A stretch of 32,006 nt of DNA, taken from the NCBI GenBank assembly GCA_021413705.1, contig JAIOPX010000144.1, forward strand, positions 1 to 32,006, read 5' to 3'. The stretch's first letter is position 1, and each line of letters opens with the position of its first letter. Below are positions 15,636 to 24,968 of this stretch, in pieces. The position numbers and the translations under genes were made by a program. The notes below the pieces were generated by a model. That model searched no databases. It saw only the letters and a program-made list of their open reading frames with translations, and was not told the origin of the DNA. The stretch comes from Planctomycetota bacterium (GTDB lineage Bacteria; Planctomycetota; Planctomycetia; Pirellulales; UBA7805).

Positions 15636-18044
15636 CTATCCGACGATCATCCGTTCCAGATGTTTGCTCGGGCGCTGCCGTTCCAAAGTCAATTCGATGG
15701 CCGCTCCTACATCCATCAGCAGGCTGACCGATCCGTCTCCCAAAATACTAGCGCCCGAGAGTCCGCGAATGTCCATGAAATTGTCGGTCAACGATTTGAT
15801 GACAATGTCCTGGCCGCCGACCAATTCATCCACCCGCAAGCCTATCGTTCGGTTAGCGGCGTCCAGGATGACCACATTGATGCTCCGTTGAGTTCCTTCG
15901 CCGATGGTTGCATTGCCCCCCTCACTGCCACCCTGGCCGTGCCCATCACCATGACCGTAGTCCACGTCGTGCCAGTCAAAGATGTCATCCACGTCCACCA
16001 GCGGAATGAACTCGCCGCGGATGTCGAACGTGCGGCGACCCTGGATCGACGCGACCTGATCCAGCGGCACGCTGACGATCTCACGGACATTTTCAATGGG
16101 TACGGCAAAAATGCCATGCCGAACTCGAAATAGCAGACTGCGGATGATCGCCAATGTCAACGGCAAGCGAATCGTGAAGGTTGTCCCGCTGCCCGGAACG
16201 TGGTCGATGGTGGTGGTGCCGTTGAGCTCCCGAATGCGCGTCTTCACGATATCCATGCCAACGCCCCGGCCTGAGATGTCCGAGACAGCGTCCGCTGTAC
16301 TAAAGCCGGGATGCCAGATAAAATCGACAACCTCTTGCGATGACAACAACGCGGCGGCCTGCGCCGTTACCAAGCCCCGCGCAATCGCTCGCCCCCGAAC
16401 CTTTTCCACGTCGATTCCACCACCGTCGTCGGAGACTTTGACGAACACGCTATTTCCGCTGTGCGATGCCTCGAGTCTCAGGACGCCCGTCTCCGATTTT
16501 CCGGCGCGCTTACGCACTTCGGACGGCTCGATGCCATGGTCGATGGCGTTGCGCACCAAGTGTACCAGCGGATCGCCGAGTTCATCGATCATCCGCTTGT
16601 CGAGCTCCGTCTTCTCACCATGGATTTCCAGGAGAACTTTCTTTCCGAGTTCTTGCGAAATGTCCCGCACCACCCGTTTGAAACGATTGAAGAGAGGCGC
16701 CACCGGCACCATGCGCGTGTCCAATACGCCCCGTTGCAAACCTGTCGAGACGCGCGCCAACTGATCGATGGCCTCGATGATCTGGCCAAAGTGCCGACGA
16801 CTCTCTTCCCAGAGCCGCGACTGTTCTTCCAGCAACTCAATTTCCTCTTCAATGTCGTGAATATGCGTGGCCATCTGGGTTGTAGTGTTGGCTTCGCTCC
16901 CCAGGTGCGATTGGCCAAGGCTGTGGAGTACATGACGCATGGTCTCTCCGAAGGCGCGCGCCCGGCCGGAAATGCTGGCTTTCTTGAAGGCGGGGCTCAT
17001 TCTTCGCGCCAATTGCGTGAAGCGAGCCTTGTTGATGACCAACTCACCAGTGAGGTTCATCAAGTTGTCCAGTCGGTCGATATCGACTCGCACCGTTTCG
17101 ACCAACCGGGGTTTGGCGGCGGACGGCGCAGGGTCGCCCGAGTGTTCGACGGACAAACCTTGCGCAGCTTCATCGCCGTTGACGATTGAGGGCTGAATGC
17201 CTGGGTTTGGAATCTGCTCAGGCAACGGGTCGGCCGCAAGGCTTGCATCAGACAGTGGCGCCAGCTTGCCGGATTCCACCACACCCACGTGTTCAACGCC
17301 CCCGATATCGGCCGCATGATGCAATTCGGTAACGTCCCGATCACTCGCGACGATCAACTGCAATCTGCGCGTTTCGGTGGTGCGAACCAACTCTCCCGCT
17401 GGCGGGTCGGAGGCGCGGATCTCGCCAATTTCGCAGAGCCGATTCCACACGAGTTCGGCTTTTAAGTCCACCAACTGCAAATCGCGCTCAAAGCTCACGG
17501 TAATCCGATAGTCGCGGTGGACGGTCGATGTTACCGGCAGCCGAGGTGATACCGTCGGGGGCGCGGCAGGCGCTGGGATAGCAGGCGCTGGGCCAGCAGC
17601 GGGAAGCGGCGCTTCGGCAGGATCAGTCGCCGTGTTTAAGCGGCCCAATTCTTCCAGCAACTCCGGAGCGCCCGCCAATGGCTTGCCGCCGCGCAGAAGC
17701 TCATGGCAACTGCGGAGGAAGTCGATGCACCGCAAGATCAGCCCCATGGTTTCCACGTCGAGCGTCCGAATCCCCGATCGGAGCCGTTCAAAATGATTCT
17801 CCAAATGATGCGTTAGCGCCGTGATGCTCTCGAAACCCATCATGGCCGAGGAGCCCTTCACCGAATGAATGAGCCGGAACGCCTCATTGAGATGCTCTCC
17901 GCTGGTGGGCTCCTGCTCCAGCACGAGCAGGGTTTCGACCAGTGAGTCCAGTTGCTCCGACGTTTCGTCGAGATACAACTGCATGTAGCTCGCCATCTCG
18001 TCGGCAGGGATGCCTGACATAAAGTCTGATTCATCGACCATCAC
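15636..18044 (-). CDS. cheA: Chemotaxis histidine kinase CheA
   Basis: The 802-aa kinase has, in order, an HPt domain (about 10-120, His60 in LIHSVKGSSAMMGF) and a Pro/Ala-rich linker (about 145-175). A small domain follows (about 178-265, YRITVSFERDLQLVDLK). The dimerisation helices (about 320-500) contain VDIDRLDNLMNLTGELVINK. The ATPase domain has N-box HLVRNAIDHGIEPSEV, then VSDDGGGIDVEKV, GRGVGMDIV and GSGTTFTIRLPLTLAI. A C-terminal CheW-like domain completes it. A His/Gly-rich insert (DWHDVDYGHGDGHGQGG) interrupts the CheW-like domain. The listed start is GTG at 18044, with an ATG one codon on; TAGGA upstream suits either. Signals come from the adjacent soluble receptor through CheW. 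Confidence 0.96.
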   Translation of the reverse strand: MMVDESDFMSGIPADEMASYMQLYLDETSEQLDSLVETLLVLEQEPTSGEHLNEAFRLIHSVKGSSAMMGFESITALTHHLENHFERLRSGIRTLDVETMGLILRCIDFLRSCHELLRGGKPLAGAPELLEELGRLNTATDPAEAPLPAAGPAPAIPAPAAPPTVSPRLPVTSTVHRDYRITVSFERDLQLVDLKAELVWNRLCEIGEIRASDPPAGELVRTTETRRLQLIVASDRDVTELHHAADIGGVEHVGVVESGKLAPLSDASLAADPLPEQIPNPGIQPSIVNGDEAAQGLSVEHSGDPAPSAAKPRLVETVRVDIDRLDNLMNLTGELVINKARFTQLARRMSPAFKKASISGRARAFGETMRHVLHSLGQSHLGSEANTTTQMATHIHDIEEEIELLEEQSRLWEESRRHFGQIIEAIDQLARVSTGLQRGVLDTRMVPVAPLFNRFKRVVRDISQELGKKVLLEIHGEKTELDKRMIDELGDPLVHLVRNAIDHGIEPSEVRKRAGKSETGVLRLEASHSGNSVFVKVSDDGGGIDVEKVRGRAIARGLVTAQAAALLSSQEVVDFIWHPGFSTADAVSDISGRGVGMDIVKTRIRELNGTTTIDHVPGSGTTFTIRLPLTLAIIRSLLFRVRHGIFAVPIENVREIVSVPLDQVASIQGRRTFDIRGEFIPLVDVDDIFDWHDVDYGHGDGHGQGGSEGGNATIGEGTQRSINVVILDAANRTIGLRVDELVGGQDIVIKSLTDNFMDIRGLSGASILGDGSVSLLMDVGAAIELTLERQRPSKHLERMIVG

Positions 18045-18066
18045 GGGAATCCTAAAGTGCGGCGGC

Positions 18067-18915
18067 TCAAAGCGGCTTTTGATACAGGAATGTTTTCTTT
18101 TTGACCAAAGGGGCGAGCATATCGTAGATTCCTTCCGACGGTCCCACCACCAGGTAGCCGCCGCGGACCAAAGACTGAATCAACAGCTCCACGACGCGCT
18201 GCTTCGACTCGCGGTCGAAATAAATCAGCACGTTGCGAATAAAAATACAATCGAAGGGCTGAGCCCGCAGCGGCGTCATGAGATTATGGTGGCGAAACTC
18301 GATCAGTTCCTTGAGGTGCGGACGGATCGCATAGGTCTCGCCATCCGCGGAAGTCCGAAAGCAGCGTGCGCGGCGCTGCGGATCAACATCTTCGACCGCC
18401 CGCTGCTTGTAGATTCCTTCGCGCGCCTCGCGCAGTGCATCGGCGCTGATGTCCGTGCCCAGGATGCTCACTTGCCGTCCCGCCAGCCGGAGAGTGTTTT
18501 CATGCGCGCACATGGCCAGCGAATAGGGTTCTTGTCCCGTGCTGCAAGCTGCCGACCAGACTCGAATCGGCGGCCTGACACTCAATTTGGCGGTGCGCGA
18601 GACACATTCGGGGAGAAACTCTTCCTGGAACCAGGCAAAATGCTGGGGAGTGCGAAAAAACGAAGTCTCATTCGTCGTCACCGCGTCCAGAAAACTGGCG
18701 ATCTCGGTCTCGCGGCCGGGAGTCGTCAACCACCGGTAGTAGGCGTCGAAGTCGCTCAGCCCATTCGCCTTCAGCCGTCGTCGAATGCGATTGGTGACCA
18801 GTGTAATCTTCGAAACCTCGACCCGGATGCCGCTGTGTCGATAGATAAAGTCGCGAAACAGATCGAACTGCTCTCGGGTTAGCTTGTCGGGCTCGATCAC
18901 ACCATTCCTCAACAC
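18067..18915 (-). CDS. cheR: Chemotaxis receptor methyltransferase CheR
   Basis: CheR methylates receptor glutamates with S-adenosylmethionine. The 282-aa protein has an N-terminal helical domain (LTREQFDLFRDFIYRHSGIR), the motif TTNETSFFRTPQHFAWF, the SAM-binding loop VWSAACSTGQEPYS, ILGTDISADALREA, and IFIRNVLIYFDRES. It ends in GGYLVVGPSEGI. Length is typical. The frame starts with GTG at 18915; a GTG five codons on, preceded by AGGA at good spacing, is an alternative. It follows the receptor gene by 36 bp and precedes cheA by about 20 bp. Confidence 0.96.
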   Translation of the reverse strand: MLRNGVIEPDKLTREQFDLFRDFIYRHSGIRVEVSKITLVTNRIRRRLKANGLSDFDAYYRWLTTPGRETEIASFLDAVTTNETSFFRTPQHFAWFQEEFLPECVSRTAKLSVRPPIRVWSAACSTGQEPYSLAMCAHENTLRLAGRQVSILGTDISADALREAREGIYKQRAVEDVDPQRRARCFRTSADGETYAIRPHLKELIEFRHHNLMTPLRAQPFDCIFIRNVLIYFDRESKQRVVELLIQSLVRGGYLVVGPSEGIYDMLAPLVKKKTFLYQKPL

Positions 18916-18951
18916 ATTACACCGTTCGCTCGATTCCGTAATGGCCCGTTC

Positions 18952-20718
18952 TTAAGCCTTAAATTTCGCAACCAGGTCTCGTAAAGTTTGGGCTTGGGCG
19001 CCTAACTGTTCAGCGCTGGCGGCCATCTCCTCCGCGGCGGCCGCAGTGGACTCGGTGGTTTGCGACACGGAACGAATCGCCGTCTGCACCTGCGACGCGC
19101 TGGCGGATTGCGTTTCTGTTGAGGCGGCGATGCGGGCGATGCCGGCAGCCGTCTTGTCTACTTCGGCGACGATCGACGTGAGCGATTGCCCGACTTTTTC
19201 CGAAAGCGCGGCCCCTTCCCCCACTCTTCGTGACGACTCTTTGATCAGTTGCGTGATTTCCTTGGCTGCCTCACTCGATCGCTCCGCCAATTTGCGGACT
19301 TCATCCGCCACGACGGCAAAGCCGAGCCCATGTTCTCCAGCCCGGGCCGCTTCGATCGCCGCGTTGAGCGCTAGCAGGTTCGTCTGGCTGGCAATCTCGC
19401 TGATCACCTGGATGATGTCGTTGATCTGCTCGCTCGATTTCTGGATCAACTTCATGGCGTTGACCGCCTCGGAAGTCGCGTCGCCCCCACCCTTGGCCAG
19501 GAGCGACGTTTTTTCCGCCTGCGTTTTCGCTTCCACCGAGTTCTTGAAGATTTCGTCGATCGAGGAACTGAGCTGTTCCACGGAGGCCGTCATCTCTTCG
19601 ACGGACGCTGCCTGGGATTGCGATCCATCACTCAGATTGGCGCTACTTTCCGCAATCGTGCGCGCGCCTTCGTTTTGTTGTTGCGAAGCTTCGATGACTT
19701 GGCCGATCACATTGCGCAGGTCGTTGAGCATCTTGCGTAAGTCCGACGCCAGCCGCCCCAGATCGTCGTCTCCCGAGACAGGAACGTCTTGGGTGAGGTC
19801 TCCCTCGGCGGCTGCCCGCATGACCTGCATCAGCGCGTTGACCTTTTCTTCAAGATCCTTTTTGGCCGCGGCTTGCTCGGCAACCAGACGTTGCTCGCGC
19901 TCCTCGGCGCGAACCTGTTCCGTAATGATGTCCCAAGTGACCATCGGGCCGATATATTCGCCAGACTCGTCTCGGATGGCCGAGACGTTCAAGTCCAGAA
20001 GTTCTTCGCCTAACTTGATGGTTGCCCGGTGGGGTAGGTTGCGCGGATCGCTGAGCAAACGCCGTTGATGTTCCGGGTTCTTGTGAAAAATGTCGATCGA
20101 CCTGCCCATAATCTCTTCCACGCGGCAGGGGAGCAAGTGTTCCAATTGCCGCAGGGCCCGCACGGAAGCCGGGTTCATGTAGACGATCTTAAAATCGCGA
20201 TCCGCTATCAGAATTCGCACGGTGGCGTTTTCCACCATCTGCTTCAACCGCATCTGTTCGCGTTGAGCGAGAACCTGCACGGTCACCACGGCAGTCACGT
20301 CGGCGGCCAGCTTGATGACTTTGACCGGTTTGCCGTCGGCGAGGATCGGATTGTAAGTGGCCTGGAGCCACACTTCGCGGCCTCCCTTGCCCAGCCGCTT
20401 GAATTGACCGGCGTGGAACTCTCCGCGCCTGAGCTTGGACCAAAAGTCCTGGTACTCGGCGCTGGCCCGCATCGCCTCATCCACGAAGAGACTGTGATGC
20501 TTGCCAAGAATCTCGTCCGGTGCATAACCCATGGTGCGCAGGAAGTTGTCGTTGGCCGATTGGATCGTCCCATCCATTCCGAACTCAATCATCGCTTGTG
20601 ATTTGTCGAGCGCGTCCACGATGCTTGCCTTCGCAGTCTGGTGCGTGGAGGCCGATCCGCTGCTTTTGAGAGCGGCTGTGGCCGTGGGGGTGTTACTTCG
20701 AGTGCGGGAACGCGCCAT
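18952..20718 (-). CDS. Soluble methyl-accepting chemoreceptor with two PAS domains
   Basis: The 588-aa protein has no membrane segment. PAS domain 1 spans about residues 35-140 ([40 protein letters not shown]). PAS 2 spans about 158-268 ([33 protein letters not shown]). A HAMP-like segment (about 300-345, [20 protein letters not shown]) leads to a long helical signalling domain. The conserved hairpin tip is intact: [20 protein letters not shown] followed by [15 protein letters not shown]. Domain order resembles cytoplasmic PAS receptors that sense redox state or small ligands; no heme or flavin ligand can be assigned by eye. The C-terminus ([10 protein letters not shown]) lacks the NWETF-type CheR tether. 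It lies between cheW and cheR and is the only receptor in the window. Confidence 0.95.
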   Translation of the reverse strand: MARSRTRSNTPTATAALKSSGSASTHQTAKASIVDALDKSQAMIEFGMDGTIQSANDNFLRTMGYAPDEILGKHHSLFVDEAMRASAEYQDFWSKLRRGEFHAGQFKRLGKGGREVWLQATYNPILADGKPVKVIKLAADVTAVVTVQVLAQREQMRLKQMVENATVRILIADRDFKIVYMNPASVRALRQLEHLLPCRVEEIMGRSIDIFHKNPEHQRRLLSDPRNLPHRATIKLGEELLDLNVSAIRDESGEYIGPMVTWDIITEQVRAEEREQRLVAEQAAAKKDLEEKVNALMQVMRAAAEGDLTQDVPVSGDDDLGRLASDLRKMLNDLRNVIGQVIEASQQQNEGARTIAESSANLSDGSQSQAASVEEMTASVEQLSSSIDEIFKNSVEAKTQAEKTSLLAKGGGDATSEAVNAMKLIQKSSEQINDIIQVISEIASQTNLLALNAAIEAARAGEHGLGFAVVADEVRKLAERSSEAAKEITQLIKESSRRVGEGAALSEKVGQSLTSIVAEVDKTAAGIARIAASTETQSASASQVQTAIRSVSQTTESTAAAAEEMAASAEQLGAQAQTLRDLVAKFKA

Positions 20719-20830
20719 GCCGGAACTCCCTATGCCAATCTAAGGTGAAAAACAAAGGTGATGAACTCAAATGCCAACAAACCGGCGGTTGCGCCGCCAA
20801 TCGAATCTACTGTGTTTCAGTTGTTCTAGC

Positions 20831-21355
20831 TCAAGCTTGGCGCGCCAATTCCTGCACCGCGGCCGCGTTGATGTGATCCAGTTTGCCAGGTTCCAACAGC
20901 TCATTGATGTCCAGGACGATCATCAGCCGGCCATCGATTCGCGCAAAGCCGGCGACATAGTGCGCCCCATTGGCGGTAATGGTTTCCGGCGCCGGCCGGA
21001 TGCTCTCGTCCGCGATTCTCATGACCTGCGAAACCTTATCGACGGTGCAGCCCATGTTCCGCGCGCCCACATTGACCACGATCGTGCGAGTTTCCGCGTC
21101 GGCGGGTTTTGGTTCGAGGCCGAACAGACTGCGGAGATTGATGATCGGAATGATCGATCCGCGCAGGTTGGCCACCCCTTCGACGTACTTCGGCACTTGC
21201 GGAGTTTTAGTCACCTGCTTCTGAATGACCACTTCCTGGATTTGCTCAATGCGAAACAAATACTCTTGATCCGCAAGCTGAAAACCCACGAATTGAGAAG
21301 TGTTGCTCTTGCCCACCGTGCTCGGCTGAGTCGGCGGTTTTTCCGATGCGACCAT
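20831..21355 (-). CDS. cheW: Chemotaxis coupling protein CheW
   Basis: The 174-aa scaffold protein links receptors to CheA. Residues about 20-155 form a CheW beta domain: FVGFQLADQEYLFRIEQIQE, VPKYVEGVANLRGSIIPIIN, LRSLFGL and GRLMIVLDINELLEPG. It is the first gene of the chemosensory run, with the receptor gene starting 112 bp downstream. AGAAG five bases before the ATG is a modest ribosome site. The promoter should lie upstream of 21355 on the minus strand, but I could not identify a convincing -35/-10 pair. Confidence 0.95.
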   Translation of the reverse strand: MVASEKPPTQPSTVGKSNTSQFVGFQLADQEYLFRIEQIQEVVIQKQVTKTPQVPKYVEGVANLRGSIIPIINLRSLFGLEPKPADAETRTIVVNVGARNMGCTVDKVSQVMRIADESIRPAPETITANGAHYVAGFARIDGRLMIVLDINELLEPGKLDHINAAAVQELARQA

Positions 21356-21489
21356 GGGGTCTTCTGAACTGGGTGCGATGGGAATCTGGATGGGAACCTG
21401 GGAAAGATGGGATCACCCCATGATAGTTGGGGGTTTGTCCGAAGAGAAGAATAGATAACCGCGATTTATGGCCATTTTTGGCCTCAAGG

Positions 21490-21735
21490 CTAGCTGCGCG
21501 ACCAAAAATAATCATCCATGACATGATCGCCATGCACCGCCGGATCGTCCCCGACAACGTGTGGCGCACCTTTGATCGAGTCCGCGGCGCGCATCATTTC
21601 GTCGATCCGCGAGGTAACGCCCGCGGTCCGCTCCAAGGCCAATAAGGTTCTGCCGGAAGATGCTTGGGTAGCAGGTGCCGCGCCAAATCCGCATTCCAGC
21701 CTGATTAGCACTCTCGCAAGAACCTCCCACCTCAA
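21490..21735 (-). pseudogene. Decayed HPt-domain fragment of a CheA-like kinase
   Basis: This 81-codon frame contains LLALERTAGVTSRIDEMMRA, ADSIKGAPHVVG and HVMDDYFW before a stop. It closely recalls the HPt motif of hybrid CheA/WspE-type kinases as I know it, of the form MRAAHSIKGAARIVGL with a following AHxMED. The phospho-acceptor His is Asp here, several conserved Ala/Arg positions are altered, and the frame stops in the middle of the domain. No further kinase sequence was recognised on either side. I read it as a remnant rather than a working gene, although a tiny real gene cannot be excluded. It lies 134 bp upstream of cheW on the same strand. Confidence 0.5.
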
Positions 21736-21907
21736 GTCACGCGCCAGGTCAGGCGAGACCTACTTGCCGGAAAGGCCAGGGCTGTGTTACGGTTGGCTAG
21801 CGAAAATCCCCCCCAAACACCGTCCCGCCCAGCCGAGGCTGGGCATCCATCCGCTGACTGCGTTGCCTGGCGGGCCGCGTCGCCCAACTTGAGGAGAGAG
21901 AGTCACT
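21736..21907 (+). promoter_or_regulatory. Leader region of the isocitrate dehydrogenase gene with a hairpin
   Basis: No gene is seen between the HPt remnant and the dehydrogenase. A perfect hairpin GCCCAGCC-GA-GGCTGGGC lies at 21827-21844, about 65 bp before the start codon. A strong GAGGAGAG ribosome site ends about 10 bases before the ATG at 21908. No confident promoter boxes were identified, so the regulatory role of the hairpin is inference. Confidence 0.4.
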
Positions 21908-23008
21908 ATGGCCCATGAAGTAACGCTGATCACCGGCGACGGCACCGGCCCCGAACTGGCCACTGCCGCGCAAAAATGCATTGACGCCACCGGAGTGAAA
22001 ATCAATTGGGACATCCAGGAAGCGGGAGTGGACGTGATGGCCCGCCTGGGCACGCCCCTGCCGGACTCGACCATGGCCAGCGTGCGGCGCACCAAGTGCG
22101 CGCTGAAGGCCCCGATCACCACCCCGGTCGGCACAGGATTTCGCAGCATCAATGTCTACTTAAGGCAGGAGTTGGGTCTCTTTGCCTGCATCCGCCCCTG
22201 CAAGATTTATCCTGGCGTGCGAACATTCTTCCGCGACGAGCCGATCAACCTGGTCGTCGTCCGCGAGAATACAGAAGACCTGTACGCCGGCGTCGAGTTC
22301 GAGGCGGGCAAGCCAGAGACGGCCAAGCTGGTCGATTTCATCAACAGCCTGCCGGCCGATCGGAAGATCAAGACCGGTGCTGACGAAACGGGCGTGTCCA
22401 TCAAGCCGATCAGCATCTCTGGGACGGAGCGGATTGTCCGCTGTGCATTCGACTATGCCAGGGCAAATGGACGCAAAAAGGTGACCGCCGTCCACAAAGC
22501 GAATATCATGAAGTATAGCGACGGGCTGTATTTGGCCACGGCGGCCAAAGTGGCCAAGGAGTATCCGGACATCGCGTTTGAAGACCGGATCGTAGACAAC
22601 ATGTGCATGCAGCTTGTCCAGTGGCCCGATATGTACGACGTGTTGGTCCTGCCGAATCTGTATGGAGATATCATCAGCGATCTGTGCGCCGGCTTGATCG
22701 GCGGACTGGGCGTGGCCCCTGGGGCGAACCTCGGCCCGGACGGCGCCGTGTTCGAGGCCACCCACGGCAGCGCGCCGAAATACAAGGGACTCAACAAGGT
22801 CAATCCAACTGCTGTGATCCTCTCGGGGATGTTGATGCTGCGGCATCTGAAGGAAACGGAAGCGGCCGATCGGTTGGAAAAGGCCGTGGCGGCCGTGATC
22901 GCCGAGGGAAAAGACGTGACTTACGACCTGAAGCCTGACCGCAACGACAAATCCGCCGTGGGTACACGGGAAATGGCGGAGGCGATTTGCAGGAAATTAC
23001 AGGAATGA
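21908..23008 (+). CDS. NAD-type isocitrate dehydrogenase (isocitrate/isopropylmalate dehydrogenase family)
   Basis: This 366-aa protein probably converts isocitrate to 2-oxoglutarate with NAD in the citric acid cycle. It has the N-terminal [10 protein letters not shown], the substrate-binding segment [31 protein letters not shown], the catalytic Lys region [16 protein letters not shown], the Asp metal-site region [19 protein letters not shown], and the cofactor loop [19 protein letters not shown]. The S-N-R-R pattern in the substrate segment favours isocitrate over isopropylmalate, and the cofactor loop looks NAD-like. A GAGGAGAG site precedes the ATG. Its stop overlaps a possible ATG of the next gene (ATGA at 23005-23008). 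Confidence 0.93.
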   Translation: MAHEVTLITGDGTGPELATAAQKCIDATGVKINWDIQEAGVDVMARLGTPLPDSTMASVRRTKCALKAPITTPVGTGFRSINVYLRQELGLFACIRPCKIYPGVRTFFRDEPINLVVVRENTEDLYAGVEFEAGKPETAKLVDFINSLPADRKIKTGADETGVSIKPISISGTERIVRCAFDYARANGRKKVTAVHKANIMKYSDGLYLATAAKVAKEYPDIAFEDRIVDNMCMQLVQWPDMYDVLVLPNLYGDIISDLCAGLIGGLGVAPGANLGPDGAVFEATHGSAPKYKGLNKVNPTAVILSGMLMLRHLKETEAADRLEKAVAAVIAEGKDVTYDLKPDRNDKSAVGTREMAEAICRKLQE

Positions 23009-23721
23009 AAAACGCCGGAGTCCGAATATCGACGAATCGCTCAGTCTGTGTTTTGAGCATTCGTCATTCGGGATTCGACATTCATTCGTCGTTCGTGATT
23101 CGTCATTCGCCCTGCTTGCTGCTTTGCTTACTGGCAGCAATGTCCGCCAGCACGTTGCCTGCCGCTGAGCCGGCGGTAGCAGCCGCCCCGCGCCATGCGT
23201 CCCCCCAAGCAGCATTCGACGCATTCCGCTCCGCCGCCGAAAAGAAGGACTGGCCGACGGCGCTGCGGAGCTGCGCCACGCGGCTGCAAAATCACTTGCT
23301 CGTGAGCAACGTGCGGCTCGGCTACCGCATTGCCGAATCGGTACCCGAGCACAAAGAAGGCTTTGAAATGCTGCTCCGCCGCCATGCTCCGCAGCTTGAC
23401 CAGTGGAAGCAGGAATTACGCACGAAAGCCAATGCTGAGAAACGCGATCCCCTGGTGGCCGATCTGGCGAATAAGATTCGCGACGGCGTGGCCGACAAGC
23501 CGGCCCTGCTGGCCGATCTGTTCGCCTGGATCACCAAGTTGGGAATCGATCATGGTCTGGCGGCGGACGCGGTGGTTGCCTCCGAACTGCGCAACCTCAC
23601 GATCAACGGCCAGCAGGCGAAGGGGATCGCCGTCACGGGAGACGAACAAGGTATCGTCGAATTCCCCGTACAGTTCATTCAAGAGCCAGACGGCTGGCGG
23701 CTCATGCTGCCGGAACTGTAA
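23005..23721 (+). CDS. Exported protein of unknown function
   Basis: From the ATG at 23005 the protein is 238 aa; the frame is open from 22987. The first 30 or so codons translate an ATTCGTCATTC-type simple repeat, so the true start may be later, for example GTG at 23095. That start would place the hydrophobic stretch [20 protein letters not shown] as an ordinary signal peptide. The mature part begins with a helical section ([20 protein letters not shown]) reminiscent of small exported proteins with an NTF2/DUF4878-like start. It continues with helices and ends in a beta part ([20 protein letters not shown]). I do not recognise a specific family. The ATGA overlap with the dehydrogenase stop would allow translational coupling. 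Confidence 0.6.
   Translation: MKNAGVRISTNRSVCVLSIRHSGFDIHSSFVIRHSPCLLLCLLAAMSASTLPAAEPAVAAAPRHASPQAAFDAFRSAAEKKDWPTALRSCATRLQNHLLVSNVRLGYRIAESVPEHKEGFEMLLRRHAPQLDQWKQELRTKANAEKRDPLVADLANKIRDGVADKPALLADLFAWITKLGIDHGLAADAVVASELRNLTINGQQAKGIAVTGDEQGIVEFPVQFIQEPDGWRLMLPEL
23059..23110. repeat. Simple interspersed repeat of the ATTCGTCATTCG type
   Basis: The stretch consists of irregular ATTCG, GATTCG and CATTCG units. It lies between the dehydrogenase stop and the signal-peptide part of the next gene, and is translated as an IRHS/FVIRHS-like string if the upstream start is used. Confidence 0.7.
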
Positions 23722-23736
23722 AGTAGCAGGCGTAAA

Positions 23737-23833
23737 GTAGCAGGCACACTCCGTGTGCCGTGGCAGGAAAAGATTTTCGCGCCAAATAAGCTGTTTCGCA
23801 CTCCGGTTACGGCACACGGAGTGTGCCTACTAC
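23737..23833. repeat. Inverted pair of GTAGCAGGCACACTCC palindromes before lpxK
   Basis: One copy starts at 23737 (GTAGCAGGCACACTCC, then GTGTGCCGT). A second in opposite orientation runs 23809-23833 (ACGGCACACGGAGTGTGCC, then TACTAC). Each holds the internal palindrome CACACTCCGTGTG or its complement. A third copy is at 30214-30243. The pair occupies nearly the whole gap between the exported-protein gene and lpxK, ending next to the lpxK start. Confidence 0.85.
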
Positions 23834-23834
23834 T

Positions 23835-24908
23835 ATGATCAACCCTCAAACATTCCGCGCCATCGTCAGCGGCCAACGCCGCGGTCCCTGGGCAACCATG
23901 GCGCGTGGCGCGCTGCGCGTGGCGGAGTTCCCCTACACCTGGGCGATGCGCCGTCGCAATCGAGGCTACGACTCGGGGCGGCGGGCGAGTTTTGCCACCG
24001 AGGTTCCCGTGGTGAGCGTCGGCAATCTCACACTTGGAGGCACCGGCAAAACACCGCTGGTGGAATGGATCGCACGCTACTTTCGCCAGCAGCAGATTCG
24101 CGTGGCGATTGTCAGCCGAGGCTATGGAGCAACCGACGGGGCCAGCAACGATGAATCGCTGGAACTGCAGGAGCGGCTGCCCGACGTGCCATTGGTGCAA
24201 AACCCCGACCGCGTGGCCGGCGCCGCAACGGCGGTCGAGGAGCTGGATTGCCAGTTGATCGTGCTGGACGACGGCTTTCAACACCGCCGACTCCGCCGGG
24301 ATCTGGATATCGTGCTGTTGGATGCCTTGGAGCCTTTTGGCTTCGATCATGTTTTTCCGCGCGGTACTTTGCGGGAACCGATCTCTGGGCTCGCCAGGGC
24401 GAATGTCATCGTGCTATCGCGAGCCGACATGATCGACGCATCGCAGCGGGCCGCCATCCGCAGCCGAGTGCAATCGCTGGCCCCCTCCGCCGTCTGGGCC
24501 GAAGCGATCCACGCTCCCCGACAGTTGCGCGGCCAGAGCAGCACGGCACCACTAGCTTCGCTGGCCAGTCAGAAGGTTGCCGCCTTCTGCGGCATCGGCA
24601 ACCCGGCCGGATTCCGGCACACGCTGGCGAGCTGTCATCTGGAAGTCGCCACCTGGCGTGAGTTCCCCGATCATCATGCCTACCGCCGGGAGGATGTCGA
24701 GGAACTCGCCCGCTGGGCCGATGCCTCGGGTGCGGCCGAGGTTGTCTGCACGCACAAGGATCTGGTCAAACTGCAAGTGGACCGATTGGGGCAGCGGCCG
24801 TTGTGGGCACTAGAGATTGGTCTGAGCCTGACCGAAGGGGAAGCCGACCTGGCGGCAGCACTTCAACCGTTGGCTGAACGGGTCAGGTGCGAGCGAGATG
24901 CGCCCTGA
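23835..24908 (+). CDS. lpxK: Tetraacyldisaccharide 4'-kinase (lipid A synthesis)
   Basis: LpxK phosphorylates the 4' position of the tetraacylated lipid A disaccharide at the inner membrane. From the ATG at 23835 the protein is 357 aa; a GTG four codons earlier lies inside a dispersed repeat and is less likely. The P-loop is VSVGNLTLGGTGKTPLVEW, followed by VAIVSRGYGA, the LpxK signature LDDGFQHRRLRRDLDIVLLD and GTLREPISGLARANVIVLSR. The end has ATWREFPDHHAYRREDVEEL and VVCTHKDLVKL. The N-terminus is not strongly hydrophobic compared with E. coli LpxK. It shows that the organism makes lipid A, consistent with hldE downstream. Confidence 0.95.
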   Translation: MINPQTFRAIVSGQRRGPWATMARGALRVAEFPYTWAMRRRNRGYDSGRRASFATEVPVVSVGNLTLGGTGKTPLVEWIARYFRQQQIRVAIVSRGYGATDGASNDESLELQERLPDVPLVQNPDRVAGAATAVEELDCQLIVLDDGFQHRRLRRDLDIVLLDALEPFGFDHVFPRGTLREPISGLARANVIVLSRADMIDASQRAAIRSRVQSLAPSAVWAEAIHAPRQLRGQSSTAPLASLASQKVAAFCGIGNPAGFRHTLASCHLEVATWREFPDHHAYRREDVEELARWADASGAAEVVCTHKDLVKLQVDRLGQRPLWALEIGLSLTEGEADLAAALQPLAERVRCERDAP

Positions 24909-24924
24909 GTGCTAGCACTCCTTA

Positions 24925-24968
24925 CTTCCTTTGCGAATCTTTGCGACTTCGTGCCTTTGCGTCGAAAA
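24925..24968. repeat. Simple interspersed repeat of the CTTTGCGA type (second copy)
   Basis: Irregular CTTTGCGAATCTTTGCGACT units are followed by CTTTGCGTCG. It lies just after lpxK, in the 269-bp gap before hldE. A first copy of this type is at 5511-5546. No gene is seen in the gap. Confidence 0.6.

Noticed and set aside
22160..22846. Minus-strand frame of 228 codons inside the dehydrogenase gene
   Set aside because: It has no family features, while the plus frame shows every dehydrogenase motif.
23679..24350. Minus-strand frame of 223 codons overlapping lpxK
   Set aside because: It is antisense to the lpxK catalytic region, and its C-terminal end translates the dispersed CACACTCC palindromes.
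24907..24920. GAGTGCTAGCACTC palindrome at the lpxK stop codon, CIRCE-like at first glance
   Set aside because: CIRCE is TTAGCACTC, nine bases, then GAGTGCTAA. Here the half-sites are in the opposite order with no spacer, and no heat-shock gene follows.
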